Below the pieces are notes generated by a model, which saw only the letters and a list, made by a program, of their open reading frames with translations, had not been told where the DNA came from and searched no databases. 64,000 nucleotides of DNA from Castellaniella daejeonensis (GTDB lineage: Bacteria > Pseudomonadota > Gammaproteobacteria > Burkholderiales > Burkholderiaceae_B), in NCBI RefSeq assembly GCF_039523555.1, contig NZ_BAAAFN010000009.1:62001-126000 (forward strand), read 5' to 3'. Shown one piece after another: positions 25,619-33,548 of this stretch. The position numbers and the translations under genes are program-made. Numbering within the stretch: the first letter of the stretch is position 1; every line of letters starts with the position of its first letter.

Positions 25619-27496
25619 ATGCACGTTCTCTACGAAGACGCCGGCAAGCTCAAGGCCGAAACCATTTTTTCCGAAGCCGACACCTCGCTGCAGGTCGAAT
25701 CGGCCAGCGGCAAGCGCAGCAAGATCAAGCGCAACGCCGTGCTGTTCACCTTCGAGCAGCCTGCCCCCGAGAATCTTCTGCCCGCGGCCGAGACCCTGGC
25801 GGCCACGCTGGATGCGGGATTCCTGTGGGAATGCGCGCCGCAACAGGAATTCGAGGCCGCCGCCCTGGCCGAAGACTACTTCGGCCACGCGCCCGACGCA
25901 GTGGAAAAGACCGCCACCATCCTGGCCCTGTCGGCAGCGCCGGCCTACTTCCACCGGCGCGGCAAGGGTGCCTTCCGCCCCGCCCCGCCCGACATCCTGA
26001 AGGCCGCCCTGGCCGCCATCGAAAAGAAACGCCGCCAGGCCGAGCTGCAGGGCGAATGGACCGAGGCCATGCTGGCGGGCACGCTGCCCGAGGCCCTGCG
26101 CCCCGTTGCCTCGACCTTCCTGGACAGGCCCGACAAGAACACCCTGGAATGGAAGGCCTTCGATGCCGCCGTGCAGCAGTCGGGCACCAGTCCCGAACGG
26201 CTGCTGCTGTCGCTGGGCGTCTGGCCGCATCCCCTGGCCATGATGCGCGAGCGTTTCCTGGCGACCCATTTCCCCCGCGGCACGGACTGGCCGCCGGTGG
26301 ACATCCAGGACTGGGGGGCAGACCTGCCGCAGGCCGAGATCGAGGCCTACTCGCTGGACGACGCCAGCACCATCGAGATCGACGACGCCCTGTCGGTCTC
26401 GACCCCCACGCCCGATACGATCCGCGTCGGCATCCACATCGCCGCGCCCGCCCTGGCCGTGACGCGCGGCAGCACCCTGGACGAACTCGCTCGCGCGCGC
26501 ATGTCCACCGTCTACATGCCGGGCGACAAGATCCCCATGCTGGCGCCCGGCCTGATCGCCGCATTTTCCCTGGATGAGGGCCAGTGGCGCCCGGCCCTGT
26601 CCCTGTACGTCACCGGACGCCTCGCCGACGGCGAGATCCTGGACACCGAGACCCGCCTGGAACGCATCCGCGTGACTGCCAATCTGCGGCACGGACAGAT
26701 CGGCGAAGTCACCGAAGCCATCCTGGCCGATCCGGCCGCGCCCTTGCAGTATGGCCACTGGATGCGCCCCCTGTGGCAGTTCGCCCAGGCGCTGTGCGCC
26801 GTGCGCGACCGCGCGCGCGGCAAGCCGGAAAACAACGACCGCATCGAATACGGCTTCGAGATCGACGGCCCGCCCGACGACCCGGACTCGATCGTCCGCC
26901 TGGTGCCCCGCCAGCGCAACGCCCCGCTGGACCGGCTGGTGGCCGAATACATGATCCTGGCCAACACGCAATGGGGCGCGCTGCTGGCCCGCCACGGCGT
27001 GCCCGGCATCTACCGGTCCCAGCAGATGGGCCGCACCCGCATGTCCACGCAGGCGCTGCCGCATGAATCCATCGCCGTGCCGCAGTACATCTGGTCGACC
27101 TCGCCCCTGCGCCGCTACGTCGACCTGATCAACCAGGGCCAGATCCTGGCCGCCGCCGAACACGGCGTCTCCGCCCGCCTGGCAGCGCCCTTCAAGCCCA
27201 AGGACGCGGACTTGTACGCATTGATCGGCGCCTTCGATTCACAATACACGTTGTGGGGCGAATTCCAGTCCGCCATGGAACGCTACTGGTGCATCCGCTG
27301 GCTGCAACAGCAGGGCCTGAAGGAAGTCAGCGCCCACGTGCTGCGGGAAAACCTGGTCAGGCTGGCCTGCGCCCCCTTCGTCACCCGCATCAACGGCCTG
27401 CCCGAACTCGAGCGCGGCGCCGAGGTGCGGCTGGACATCCTGGGCTACGACGAGATCGGCCTGGAAGTCGATTTCCGCCTGCGGGAAACAGGCTGA
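25619..27496 (+). CDS. RNB-domain exoribonuclease (RNase II family)
   Basis: The 625-residue 3'-to-5' exoribonuclease-type protein has the RNB core: SLDDASTIEIDDALSV carries the conserved acidic metal ligands, later followed by HIAAPA and STVYMPGDKIPMLAP. A late RSQQMGRTRMSTQALPH and SPLRRYVDLINQGQ complete the catalytic domain. The N-terminal cold-shock domains and the C-terminal S1 domain are short or divergent. The stop is 9 bases ahead of the tonB-like gene. The exact RNA target is unknown. Confidence 0.86.
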   Translation: MHVLYEDAGKLKAETIFSEADTSLQVESASGKRSKIKRNAVLFTFEQPAPENLLPAAETLAATLDAGFLWECAPQQEFEAAALAEDYFGHAPDAVEKTATILALSAAPAYFHRRGKGAFRPAPPDILKAALAAIEKKRRQAELQGEWTEAMLAGTLPEALRPVASTFLDRPDKNTLEWKAFDAAVQQSGTSPERLLLSLGVWPHPLAMMRERFLATHFPRGTDWPPVDIQDWGADLPQAEIEAYSLDDASTIEIDDALSVSTPTPDTIRVGIHIAAPALAVTRGSTLDELARARMSTVYMPGDKIPMLAPGLIAAFSLDEGQWRPALSLYVTGRLADGEILDTETRLERIRVTANLRHGQIGEVTEAILADPAAPLQYGHWMRPLWQFAQALCAVRDRARGKPENNDRIEYGFEIDGPPDDPDSIVRLVPRQRNAPLDRLVAEYMILANTQWGALLARHGVPGIYRSQQMGRTRMSTQALPHESIAVPQYIWSTSPLRRYVDLINQGQILAAAEHGVSARLAAPFKPKDADLYALIGAFDSQYTLWGEFQSAMERYWCIRWLQQQGLKEVSAHVLRENLVRLACAPFVTRINGLPELERGAEVRLDILGYDEIGLEVDFRLRETG

Positions 27497-27505
27497 GGAG
27501 AGTGC

Positions 27506-28384
27506 ATGGACACGCTGCCGCTGCAACTGCTGGAGCCTCGGCCCGAAGGCCGGAGCCGCATGGCGGTGGCCCTGCTGCTGTCCCTGGCGGCGCATGCGGC
27601 GCTGCTGGCCTGGCGCTTCCTGCCCCCGCAGCCGGCAACCCGGACATCCACGCTCGAAGTCACCCTGGTCAACAGCCGCAGCGAACAGGCGCCCCTGAAT
27701 CCCCAGGCGCTGGCCCAGCAGAACCTGGACGGCGGCGGCGACCAGGTGCGCGGCATGGCCTCGTCTCCCCTGCCCCGCACCACCGAAGGCAGCGCCGAAG
27801 AAACCGTGCTGGCCGCGCTGCGGCGGCGGCAGGCCGAACTCGAAGCCGAACAGCGCCGCCTGCTGGCCCAGCTGGAATCCCTGGACACAGTCCGGGCGGC
27901 CCGGCCGTCTCAGGAACTGCTGGGCCGCAGCGCCGACCCCGGCGATGACGACCGCCAGCAGGACAGCCTGGTGCTCAGCGCCCGCATCGCGGCCCTGAAG
28001 GAACGCATCGAACGCTACAACGCCCTGCCCCGGCAAACCTTCACGGCGCCTTCCGCCCGGGCATCCGACGACGCCCAGTACGTAGAGGCCTGGCGCCAGC
28101 GCATCGAGCTGATCGGCACGCAGCACTACCCGCCCGAGGCGCGCGGCCGCATCTACGGCGACCTGCAGCTGACCGTCTACATCCGGCGCGACGGCAGCCT
28201 GGACCACATCCAGTTCGACCGGCCCTCGGACAAGGCTGTGCTGAACAGCGCCGCCCGCCGCATCGTCGAACTCGCCGCGCCCTTCGACCCGCTGCCCCCG
28301 GAACTGGCGCGTCACACCGACATCCTGGCCATCACCCGGACCTGGCACTTCACCCGCGGCGGCCTGGATATGGGGAAGCCATGA
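27506..28384 (+). CDS. TonB-like energy transducer family protein
   Basis: Inner-membrane anchored protein of 292 residues. After a 20-residue cytosolic start comes one helix (AVALLLSLAAHAALLAWRF), a Gln/Arg-rich coiled-coil middle (EAEQRRLLAQLESLD) and a C-terminal TonB-type domain with YPPEARGRIYGDLQLTVYIR and the YPxxA motif seen in TonB. It probably energises an outer-membrane process; its partner is not here. The stop overlaps the first ATGA of the repeat unit that precedes mtgA. Confidence 0.82.
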   Translation: MDTLPLQLLEPRPEGRSRMAVALLLSLAAHAALLAWRFLPPQPATRTSTLEVTLVNSRSEQAPLNPQALAQQNLDGGGDQVRGMASSPLPRTTEGSAEETVLAALRRRQAELEAEQRRLLAQLESLDTVRAARPSQELLGRSADPGDDDRQQDSLVLSARIAALKERIERYNALPRQTFTAPSARASDDAQYVEAWRQRIELIGTQHYPPEARGRIYGDLQLTVYIRRDGSLDHIQFDRPSDKAVLNSAARRIVELAAPFDPLPPELARHTDILAITRTWHFTRGGLDMGKP

Positions 28385-28458
28385 GCGTGCCGGGCCGATC
28401 CCAAACGCTCATGCCCCCCCCCGGGGGGACGGCGCGCAGCGCCAAGGGGGCATCATGA
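28381..28458 (+). CDS. 25-codon minigene coupled to tonB-like gene and mtgA (speculative)
   Basis: ATG at 28381 overlaps the tonB-like stop (ATGA), and the reading frame stays open for 25 codons to a TGA at 28456-28458 that overlaps the mtgA ATG at 28455 in another ATGA. The peptide is Pro/Gly-rich (MSVPGRSQTLMPPPGGTARS then AKGAS). It repeats the first six residues of MtgA, then runs through the GC hairpin. It may only pass ribosomes on to mtgA. No evidence of a functional peptide. Confidence 0.25.
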   Translation: MSVPGRSQTLMPPPGGTARSAKGAS

Positions 28459-28471
28459 GCGTGCCGGGCCG
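28381..28471. repeat. 17-bp direct repeat flanking a GC-hairpin unit at the tonB-like/mtgA junction
   Basis: The 17 bases at 28381-28397 recur exactly at 28455-28471, a 74-base period. Between them are 57 bases with C- and G-rich stem arms and a gcgcgcagcgc core. Outer inverted arms acgctcatg (28405-28413) and catgagcgt (28454-28462) overlap the second copy. It looks like insertion of an intergenic palindromic repeat, with duplication of the first six mtgA codons. Confidence 0.85.
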
Positions 28472-29165
28472 CAGGCTGATCACGACCGCCCTGCTGGTGG
28501 CGCTGTGCGCCGCCTTCCTGTATCAGATCGGCCTGCTGGGCATGGTGGTCTGGTTCAATTTCCGCGACCCGTCCAACACACCCATCATGCAGGACACGCT
28601 CAATGCCCTGCGCGCCGAAGACCCCGATGCCAGGCTGGCGTACGAATGGGTGCCCTACGAACGCATCAGCACCCACCTGAAGCGCGCCGTCATCGCCTCC
28701 GAGGACAGTGGCTTCGTCGACCACGACGGGGTCGAATGGGACGCCATCCGCAAGGCCTGGAGCTACAACCAGCGGCAGGCCGACCTGGGGCGCTCGCGGC
28801 GGCGCGGCGGTTCCACGATCACCCAGCAGCTCGCCAAGAACCTGTTCCTGTCGAATTCACGCAACTATCTGCGCAAAGGCCAGGAGCTGATCCTCACCTA
28901 CATGATCGAGGCGGTCATGAGCAAGCGCCGCATCCTGGAGCTCTACCTGAACGTGGCCCAATGGGGCACCGCCACTTTCGGCGCCCAGGCCGCGGCCCGC
29001 CACTACTTCCGCACGGACGCGGCACGCCTGTCGTCCAGCCAGGCCGCGCGCCTGGCGGCCATGCTGCCCAATCCGGCCTACTACGACCGCCATGGCGTCA
29101 CCACCTACCTGCAATCCCACGCAGCCACGGTGCGCGCCCGCATGAGCCAGGTCGCGGTGCCCTAG
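28455..29165 (+). CDS. mtgA: Monofunctional peptidoglycan transglycosylase
   Basis: Inner-membrane glycosyltransferase (GT51) that polymerises lipid II into glycan strands. The 236 residues have one N-terminal membrane helix (about 8-33), the catalytic-glutamate motif ASEDSGFVDHDG (Glu83) and GGSTITQQLAKNLFLS. The start at 28455 is the second copy of a duplicated sequence; the first copy at 28381 is out of frame. The first codons are therefore identical in the upstream minigene. It is followed by a 78-base GC-rich gap before lptG. Confidence 0.95.
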   Translation: MSVPGRRLITTALLVALCAAFLYQIGLLGMVVWFNFRDPSNTPIMQDTLNALRAEDPDARLAYEWVPYERISTHLKRAVIASEDSGFVDHDGVEWDAIRKAWSYNQRQADLGRSRRRGGSTITQQLAKNLFLSNSRNYLRKGQELILTYMIEAVMSKRRILELYLNVAQWGTATFGAQAAARHYFRTDAARLSSSQAARLAAMLPNPAYYDRHGVTTYLQSHAATVRARMSQVAVP

Positions 29166-29252
29166 CCGGCGCGCGCGCGGGGCCACCAGCCCGCGCCGCC
29201 GGCCTTCGCCGCCGTTCGAGGTACTATTGAGGTTTTCCCCGCATTGCCCCTC

Positions 29253-30428
29253 ATGCGCACGGCACGACGCTACATCGCCCGCGAAATCTACCGCTCTACC
29301 GCCGTCGTCCTGGTGGCCCTGGTGGGCCTTTTCATGTTCTTCGCGCTCATCGAAGGCCTGGACAAGGTCGGCCAGCGCCTGACCCTGCTGAACCTGTTCT
29401 ACCTGCAGGCGCTGGACCTGCCCAACCACCTGTACGAACTGCTGCCCATCGGCCTGCTGATCGGCGCGGTGCTGGCGCTCGCCGGCCTGGCGCAACGCAA
29501 TGAACTCACCATCCTGCGGGCTTCGGGCGTCAGCGGCATGCGCCTGCTGGGCGCCCTGTGGCTGATCACGATTCCCCTGGTGCTGGGCGCCTTCATCCTG
29601 TCGGAATTCATCACGCCTGCAGCCGAACTGCGCGGCAGCGAATCCCGCCTGGCGCTGCTGGGCCGAACCGACGGCGGCCGCCTGTCCAGCGGCTACTGGT
29701 TCAAGGAAGCCGACGAGCAGGGTGGCACCCGCATCATCAACATCGGCCAGCTCACCGGCCAGGGCCGCGTCGACGACGTGGTTCTCTACGAATTCGCGCC
29801 CGACGCCACGCTGCGCGACGTCGTCCAGGCCGCCAACGGCCAGTTCGAACAGGGCCGCCTGGTGCTGCGCGACCTGACCGAAACCCGCATCCATCCACAA
29901 TCCGCCAACGCCCTGGCCGATGCCCGCATCCCCGATGCGCCCATCAGCGAACTCGTCCACCTGGACCAGCGCAGCGTCCCCACCTCGCTCACGCCCGAAC
30001 GCCTGATCGCCCGCATCCTGACGCCCGAGCGCATGGCGATCTCGGACCTGCTGGACTACATACGCTACCTGAAGAACAACCAGCTGGAAGCCGACCGCCA
30101 GGAAGTCGCCCTGTGGCGCAAGATCGCCTATCCCTTCACCCTGCTGGTGATGGTCACCATCGCCGCGCCGATCGGCTTCATGCAGACGCGCCGGGGCGGG
30201 GTCGGCCTGAAGGTCTTCGCCGGCATCATCCTGGGGGTGGGCTTCTTCATGCTCAACCAGCTGGCCCTGAATGCCGGCATGCTGGGCGACTGGCCGCCCT
30301 GGGCCACCGCCCTGGTGCCCAGCCTGGTCGGCCAGGCGGCTGCCCTGCTGGCCCTGGTGGGCATGGAGCACCGTCATCCGCTGTCCCTGTGGCTGCGCCA
30401 GCGCCGGCTCCAGCGGAGTCCCGCATGA
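29253..30428 (+). CDS. lptG: LPS export ABC transporter permease LptG
   Basis: One of two permeases (LptF, LptG) that pull lipopolysaccharide from the inner membrane into the Lpt bridge with LptB. The 391 residues begin MRTARRYIAREIYRS. Two N-terminal helices carry the LptG pattern (FFALIEGLDKVGQRL, LYELLPIGLLIGAVLALAGL, ILRASGVS), then a periplasmic beta-jellyroll (about 130-260), then C-terminal helices. The start is the ATG at 29253; an in-frame TTG at 29244 adds three residues. No lptF lies beside it, which is unusual as the two are mostly adjacent. It overlaps apaH by four bases. Confidence 0.9.
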   Translation: MRTARRYIAREIYRSTAVVLVALVGLFMFFALIEGLDKVGQRLTLLNLFYLQALDLPNHLYELLPIGLLIGAVLALAGLAQRNELTILRASGVSGMRLLGALWLITIPLVLGAFILSEFITPAAELRGSESRLALLGRTDGGRLSSGYWFKEADEQGGTRIINIGQLTGQGRVDDVVLYEFAPDATLRDVVQAANGQFEQGRLVLRDLTETRIHPQSANALADARIPDAPISELVHLDQRSVPTSLTPERLIARILTPERMAISDLLDYIRYLKNNQLEADRQEVALWRKIAYPFTLLVMVTIAAPIGFMQTRRGGVGLKVFAGIILGVGFFMLNQLALNAGMLGDWPPWATALVPSLVGQAAALLALVGMEHRHPLSLWLRQRRLQRSPA

Positions 30429-31258
30429 CCCTTCCGGAAGCGCCATCGAACGATGTCTGGGTCATCGGCGACGTCCAGGGCTGCGCCGGCGCCCTGCGTG
30501 CACTGCTGGCCCATCCCGAGCTCTCCCGCCCCGATACCGAGCTGTGGTTCGCCGGCGACCTGATCAACCGTGGCCCCGATTCCCTGGGCGCACTGCGCCT
30601 GATCCAGTCCCTGGGCTCCCGCGCCCGCGCCATCCTGGGCAACCACGACCTGCACCTGCTGGCGGTGGTGGCCGGGGTGCGCCCGCCCGGCAAATCGGAC
30701 ACATTCCAGGACATCCTTGCCGCGCCCGACGCCGCCGAGCTGATCGACTGGCTGCGTCACCGGCCGATGATGGTGCGCGACCGTGGCCATGTCATGGTGC
30801 ATGCCGGCATCCTGCCCGCCTGGACACTGGACCTGGCCCAGGCCCTGGCGGGCGAAATCGAGACCGCCCTGCGCCGCCCCGACTGGCACTCCGCCCTGCA
30901 CGACCTGTACGGCGAAGAACCCCTGCAATGGGACGACGCCCTGCAGGGACGCGACCGCATGCGGGTGATCGTCAACGCCATGACCCGCATGCGGGTCTGC
31001 CATGCCGAAGACGGCCGCATGGACTTCCACCACAAAGGCGAACCCTACGCCACGCCGGGCCTGGTGCCCTGGTTCGAGCTGCCCGGGCGGCGCGATCCGG
31101 CCGAGCCGGTGGTCTTCGGCCACTGGTCCGCCCTGGGGCTGCACATCCGGCCGGACGTCATCTGCCTGGACACCGGCTGCGTCTGGGGCCGGTCGCTGAC
31201 TGCGCTGCGGCTGCGCGACCGCCGCATCATCCAGCAGGACTGCACCGCCTGCCGTTGA
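30425..31258 (+). CDS. apaH: Bis(5'-nucleosyl)-tetraphosphatase, symmetrical
   Basis: Calcineurin-fold hydrolase splitting Ap4A into two ADP and removing Np4N RNA caps. The metal-binding motifs are in order: GDVQGC (from residue 15), AGDLINRGPDS and GNHDLHLL, with HAGILPAW and the FGHWSALG block near the end. It has 277 residues. It overlaps lptG by four bases (ATGA), so it is likely co-translated with it, and is convergent with plsC. Confidence 0.95.
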   Translation: MTLPEAPSNDVWVIGDVQGCAGALRALLAHPELSRPDTELWFAGDLINRGPDSLGALRLIQSLGSRARAILGNHDLHLLAVVAGVRPPGKSDTFQDILAAPDAAELIDWLRHRPMMVRDRGHVMVHAGILPAWTLDLAQALAGEIETALRRPDWHSALHDLYGEEPLQWDDALQGRDRMRVIVNAMTRMRVCHAEDGRMDFHHKGEPYATPGLVPWFELPGRRDPAEPVVFGHWSALGLHIRPDVICLDTGCVWGRSLTALRLRDRRIIQQDCTACR

Positions 31259-31304
31259 ACTCTGGGGACGACACGGCCCTGGCTCATCCGGGACCGGCCC
31301 GGAA

Positions 31305-32081
31305 TCATTCGCCGCGCACGGCCGCCCGGATGGCGGCATGCGCGCGCTGCGCCAGTTCGCCCCGCGCCTGGACGGCCGCCACCGGGATCGGGGGCAGATA
31401 GATGCATTCCACCGACACGCCCCGGGCACCGAGCAGGAACCACAGGTTCGCCACCAGGGTCTGCTCGCCGACGAAAGCCAGTTCAGGCGCCGGCCGGCCG
31501 CGTTTCAGGAACCGCAGGGCCACCGGCTGGGTCCGTACGCCCGCCCGCACCGCGGCATCGAACAACCCCGCATGGAAAGGCCGCACGTCCGAGCCGTCCG
31601 TGGTGGTGCCTTCGGGAAACAGCCCCACCGCATCGCCCTGGTCGAAGCAGCCGCGCATCTGGCGGCCGGCATCACGCACCGCGTGCCGGTGGTGCCGGTC
31701 GATGAACAGCGTGCCGGCCCAGGCCACCAGCAGCCCGATCACCGGCCAGCGGCGGATATCGCTCTTGGCCACGAAGGAGGTCGTGCGCACACTGTTGAGC
31801 ACGAAGATGTCGACCCAGGACACATGATTGGCCACCCACAGGACGGCCCCCCGCTTCACCGGCTCGCCCATGCAGCGCACGCGGACCCCGCACAGCCGCA
31901 GCAGCCCGCGCGACCATCCGCCCACGACCCGGCGCCTGCCCGCACGGCTCAGGAGCGGAAACACGAGCAGCTCGATCGCGAGACCCAGCAGGATCCAGGC
32001 CGACACGAAGACGGAACGAAACAGGAAGAGAAACAGCGCCACCGACATCCTCCGCGCGGCATGGGCAATGGCGCCCATCAT
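31305..32081 (-). CDS. plsC: 1-acyl-sn-glycerol-3-phosphate acyltransferase
   Basis: Inner-membrane acyltransferase making phosphatidic acid. The catalytic HX4D motif is NHVSWVD (His86, Asp91) and the substrate motif is FPEGTTTDGSDV. Two N-terminal hydrophobic segments anchor it. The length is 258 residues with the start at 32081; ATGs at 32078 and 32048 are alternatives, without a good Shine-Dalgarno for any. It follows ruvX by 36 bases, where related genera usually carry pyrRBC. Confidence 0.9.
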   Translation of the reverse strand: MMGAIAHAARRMSVALFLFLFRSVFVSAWILLGLAIELLVFPLLSRAGRRRVVGGWSRGLLRLCGVRVRCMGEPVKRGAVLWVANHVSWVDIFVLNSVRTTSFVAKSDIRRWPVIGLLVAWAGTLFIDRHHRHAVRDAGRQMRGCFDQGDAVGLFPEGTTTDGSDVRPFHAGLFDAAVRAGVRTQPVALRFLKRGRPAPELAFVGEQTLVANLWFLLGARGVSVECIYLPPIPVAAVQARGELAQRAHAAIRAAVRGE

Positions 32082-32117
32082 ACCCGGCCGGCGGGCAGGT
32101 GGCCGGTGCCCCCGGGT

Positions 32118-32543
32118 TCAGCCCGGGGCGGCCACGACCGCGCCAGCAGGGTCGTCGAGATAGCGCTGCAGGATCACGGCGGCGGCCACCGCATCATCGG
32201 GGGCGTGGGTGCCCAGGATGCGCTGGGCCTCGAGGCTGGAACCGCGTTCGTCCACCAGCACGACGCGTACGCGGAAACGGCCCTCGAGCTGGTGCGCGAA
32301 CCGGCGGCTATGCCCCGAGGCCGGCTGCTCGCCCCCGTCGGAGGTCAGCGGCAGGCCCACGATCACCCGGTCGGGTTGCCATTCGGCCAGCAGGGCGCCG
32401 ACCTGGGCGAAGCGCTGTTCGCGCGTGGCCGGCGTCAGGATGCACAGCGGACGCGCCTGGTTCGTCAGGGTGTTGCCCAGCGCCACGCCGATCTTCTTCA
32501 GGCCGAAATCGAAGGCCAGCAGCGTCTGCTCGGTTTCAGGCAT
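32118..32543 (-). CDS. ruvX: YqgF/RuvX family (pre-16S rRNA nuclease or Holliday junction resolvase)
   Basis: RNase H-fold protein of 141 residues. It shows the family core AFDFGLKKIGVALGN, VGLPLTSDG and VVLVDERGSSLEAQ with a second acidic site near APDDAVAAAVILQ. The family was first named for Holliday-junction resolution and later for 5'-end maturation of 16S rRNA. It overlaps algH by 8 bases. A perfect 7-bp hairpin spans its stop codon (32110-32128) but has no T tract. Confidence 0.93.
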   Translation of the reverse strand: MPETEQTLLAFDFGLKKIGVALGNTLTNQARPLCILTPATREQRFAQVGALLAEWQPDRVIVGLPLTSDGGEQPASGHSRRFAHQLEGRFRVRVVLVDERGSSLEAQRILGTHAPDDAVAAAVILQRYLDDPAGAVVAAPG

Positions 32544-33132
32544 GGCCCGCGTCGCTGGCCAGCATCGAGGCGCGGATGCCCAGCTGGGCCAGGGCGGCGT
32601 CGTAGCGGTCCTCGGCGGGCGTATCGAACAGGATGTCGTTGGACGACAGGACGTTCAGCCACGCATTGCGGGCGAGTTCGTCTTCCAGCTGCCCGGCACC
32701 CCAGCCGGCATAGCCCAGCGTCACCAGCAGCCGCGCCGGGCCATGGCCGGCCGCGACGTCCTGCAGCACATCGCGGGACGTGGTCAGCGCCACGTCGTCT
32801 CCGAGCTCGATGCTGGAGCTGTACTTGCCGCGCGGCACGTGCAGCACGAAGCCGCGGTCGGTCTGCACCGGACCGCCGAAGAAAACCGGCGATTCGCGCA
32901 CCGGACCGATTTCCAGCGACAAGGGCAGGTCGATGCGCTGCAGCAGGTCGCCGATCGTGAGATCGGTGGGCCTGTTGATCACCAGCCCCAGCGCGCCGTG
33001 CTCGGTGTGCTCGCAGACATAGATCACGGTATTGGCCAGTTCACCCGACACCATTCCCGGCATGGCCAGCAGGAACTGCCGGGACAAGTCGATGCGCGAA
33101 CCGGTGTCGTCGGCATGCGGCACTTTCGTCAT
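32536..33132 (-). CDS. algH: AlgH/YqgE family protein
   Basis: Conserved protein of 198 residues with no assigned biochemistry; named for a regulatory effect on alginate in Pseudomonas. Signatures: FLLAMPGMVSGELANTVIYV, TEHGALGLVINRP, SPVFFGGPVQTDRGFVLH and LGYAGWGAGQLEDELARNAW. The start at 33132 has AGGAG six bases upstream; a longer in-frame start at 33165 does not. It leads the algH-ruvX pair. Confidence 0.95.
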   Translation of the reverse strand: MTKVPHADDTGSRIDLSRQFLLAMPGMVSGELANTVIYVCEHTEHGALGLVINRPTDLTIGDLLQRIDLPLSLEIGPVRESPVFFGGPVQTDRGFVLHVPRGKYSSSIELGDDVALTTSRDVLQDVAAGHGPARLLVTLGYAGWGAGQLEDELARNAWLNVLSSNDILFDTPAEDRYDAALAQLGIRASMLASDAGHA

Positions 33133-33214
33133 GGCAATCTCCTGTAGTCCGGCCCAGTGGCCCATGACGCTAGAGTATCAGAAACGGGCCGAATCACGAA
33201 CGATCCGGCGGGGT

Positions 33215-33379
33215 TCAGATCTCGACCAGCTCGAAGTCTTCCTTCCGGGCGCCGCATTCGGGGCAGACCCAGTTCGGCGGCACATCTTCCCAGCGCGTGC
33301 CGGGCGCGATGCCGTCTTCCGGGAAGCCGGTCGCCTCGTCATAGATCCAGCCGCAGATCAGGCACATCCAGGTTCGCAT
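33215..33379 (-). CDS. rubA: Rubredoxin
   Basis: Small electron carrier of 54 residues binding one iron through four cysteines: MCLICGW (Cys6, Cys9) and VCPECGA (Cys39, Cys42). YDEATGFPEDGIAPGTRWEDV is the rubredoxin middle. Its reductase or hydroxylase partner is not in the window. The start at 33379 (MRTWMCLICGW) gives the normal length; a longer frame upstream adds unconserved residues and runs through the palindromes. It is divergent from thiD. Confidence 0.96.
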   Translation of the reverse strand: MRTWMCLICGWIYDEATGFPEDGIAPGTRWEDVPPNWVCPECGARKEDFELVEI

Positions 33380-33409
33380 GACAATGAAATTCCCTAATAT
33401 TTCCACCTC

Positions 33410-33425
33410 GTGCCTTGCAAGGCAC
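33410..33425. repeat. 16-bp perfect palindrome in the rubA leader
   Basis: gtgccttgcaaggcac is its own reverse complement with no mismatch. It lies 31 bases upstream of the rubA ATG and 5 bases before the larger inverted repeat at 33431-33480. A dimeric-regulator operator is the natural reading; no regulator is identified. Confidence 0.6.
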
Positions 33426-33430
33426 TCGGC

Positions 33431-33480
33431 TGAGGCAGGACACAGGTCAATCCGCAGGGACTGACCTGTGTCCTGCCTCA
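33431..33480. repeat. Perfect 19-bp inverted repeat between rubA and thiD
   Basis: Arm 33431-33449 is the exact reverse complement of 33462-33480 with a 12-base spacer. The right arm ends 5 bases before a TAGAAT (33486-33491) that could be the thiD -10. The unit could act as an operator, a leader hairpin for rubA, or be a repeated palindrome. No T tract follows on either strand. Confidence 0.8.
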
Positions 33481-33548
33481 TCCATTAGAATGGATGCTTA
33501 TAGTACACAAACCGCCGGCCATGGCGACCGGCTTTCCTTTCCGCCATC

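Noticed and set aside
24182..27163. 993-codon open frame on the minus strand opposite mpl and the RNB nuclease
   Set aside because: Both genes on the plus strand have full catalytic motifs and normal length. The antisense frame is a GC-bias artefact rich in Gly, Gln and His.
28398..28454. Rho-independent terminator between the tonB-like gene and mtgA
   Set aside because: The C/G hairpin has no T tract on either strand, and the genes appear translationally coupled across it.
32110..32128. Terminator at the end of ruvX
   Set aside because: The 7-bp hairpin overlaps the ruvX stop and lacks a T tract on the minus strand; it is likely incidental or at most weak.
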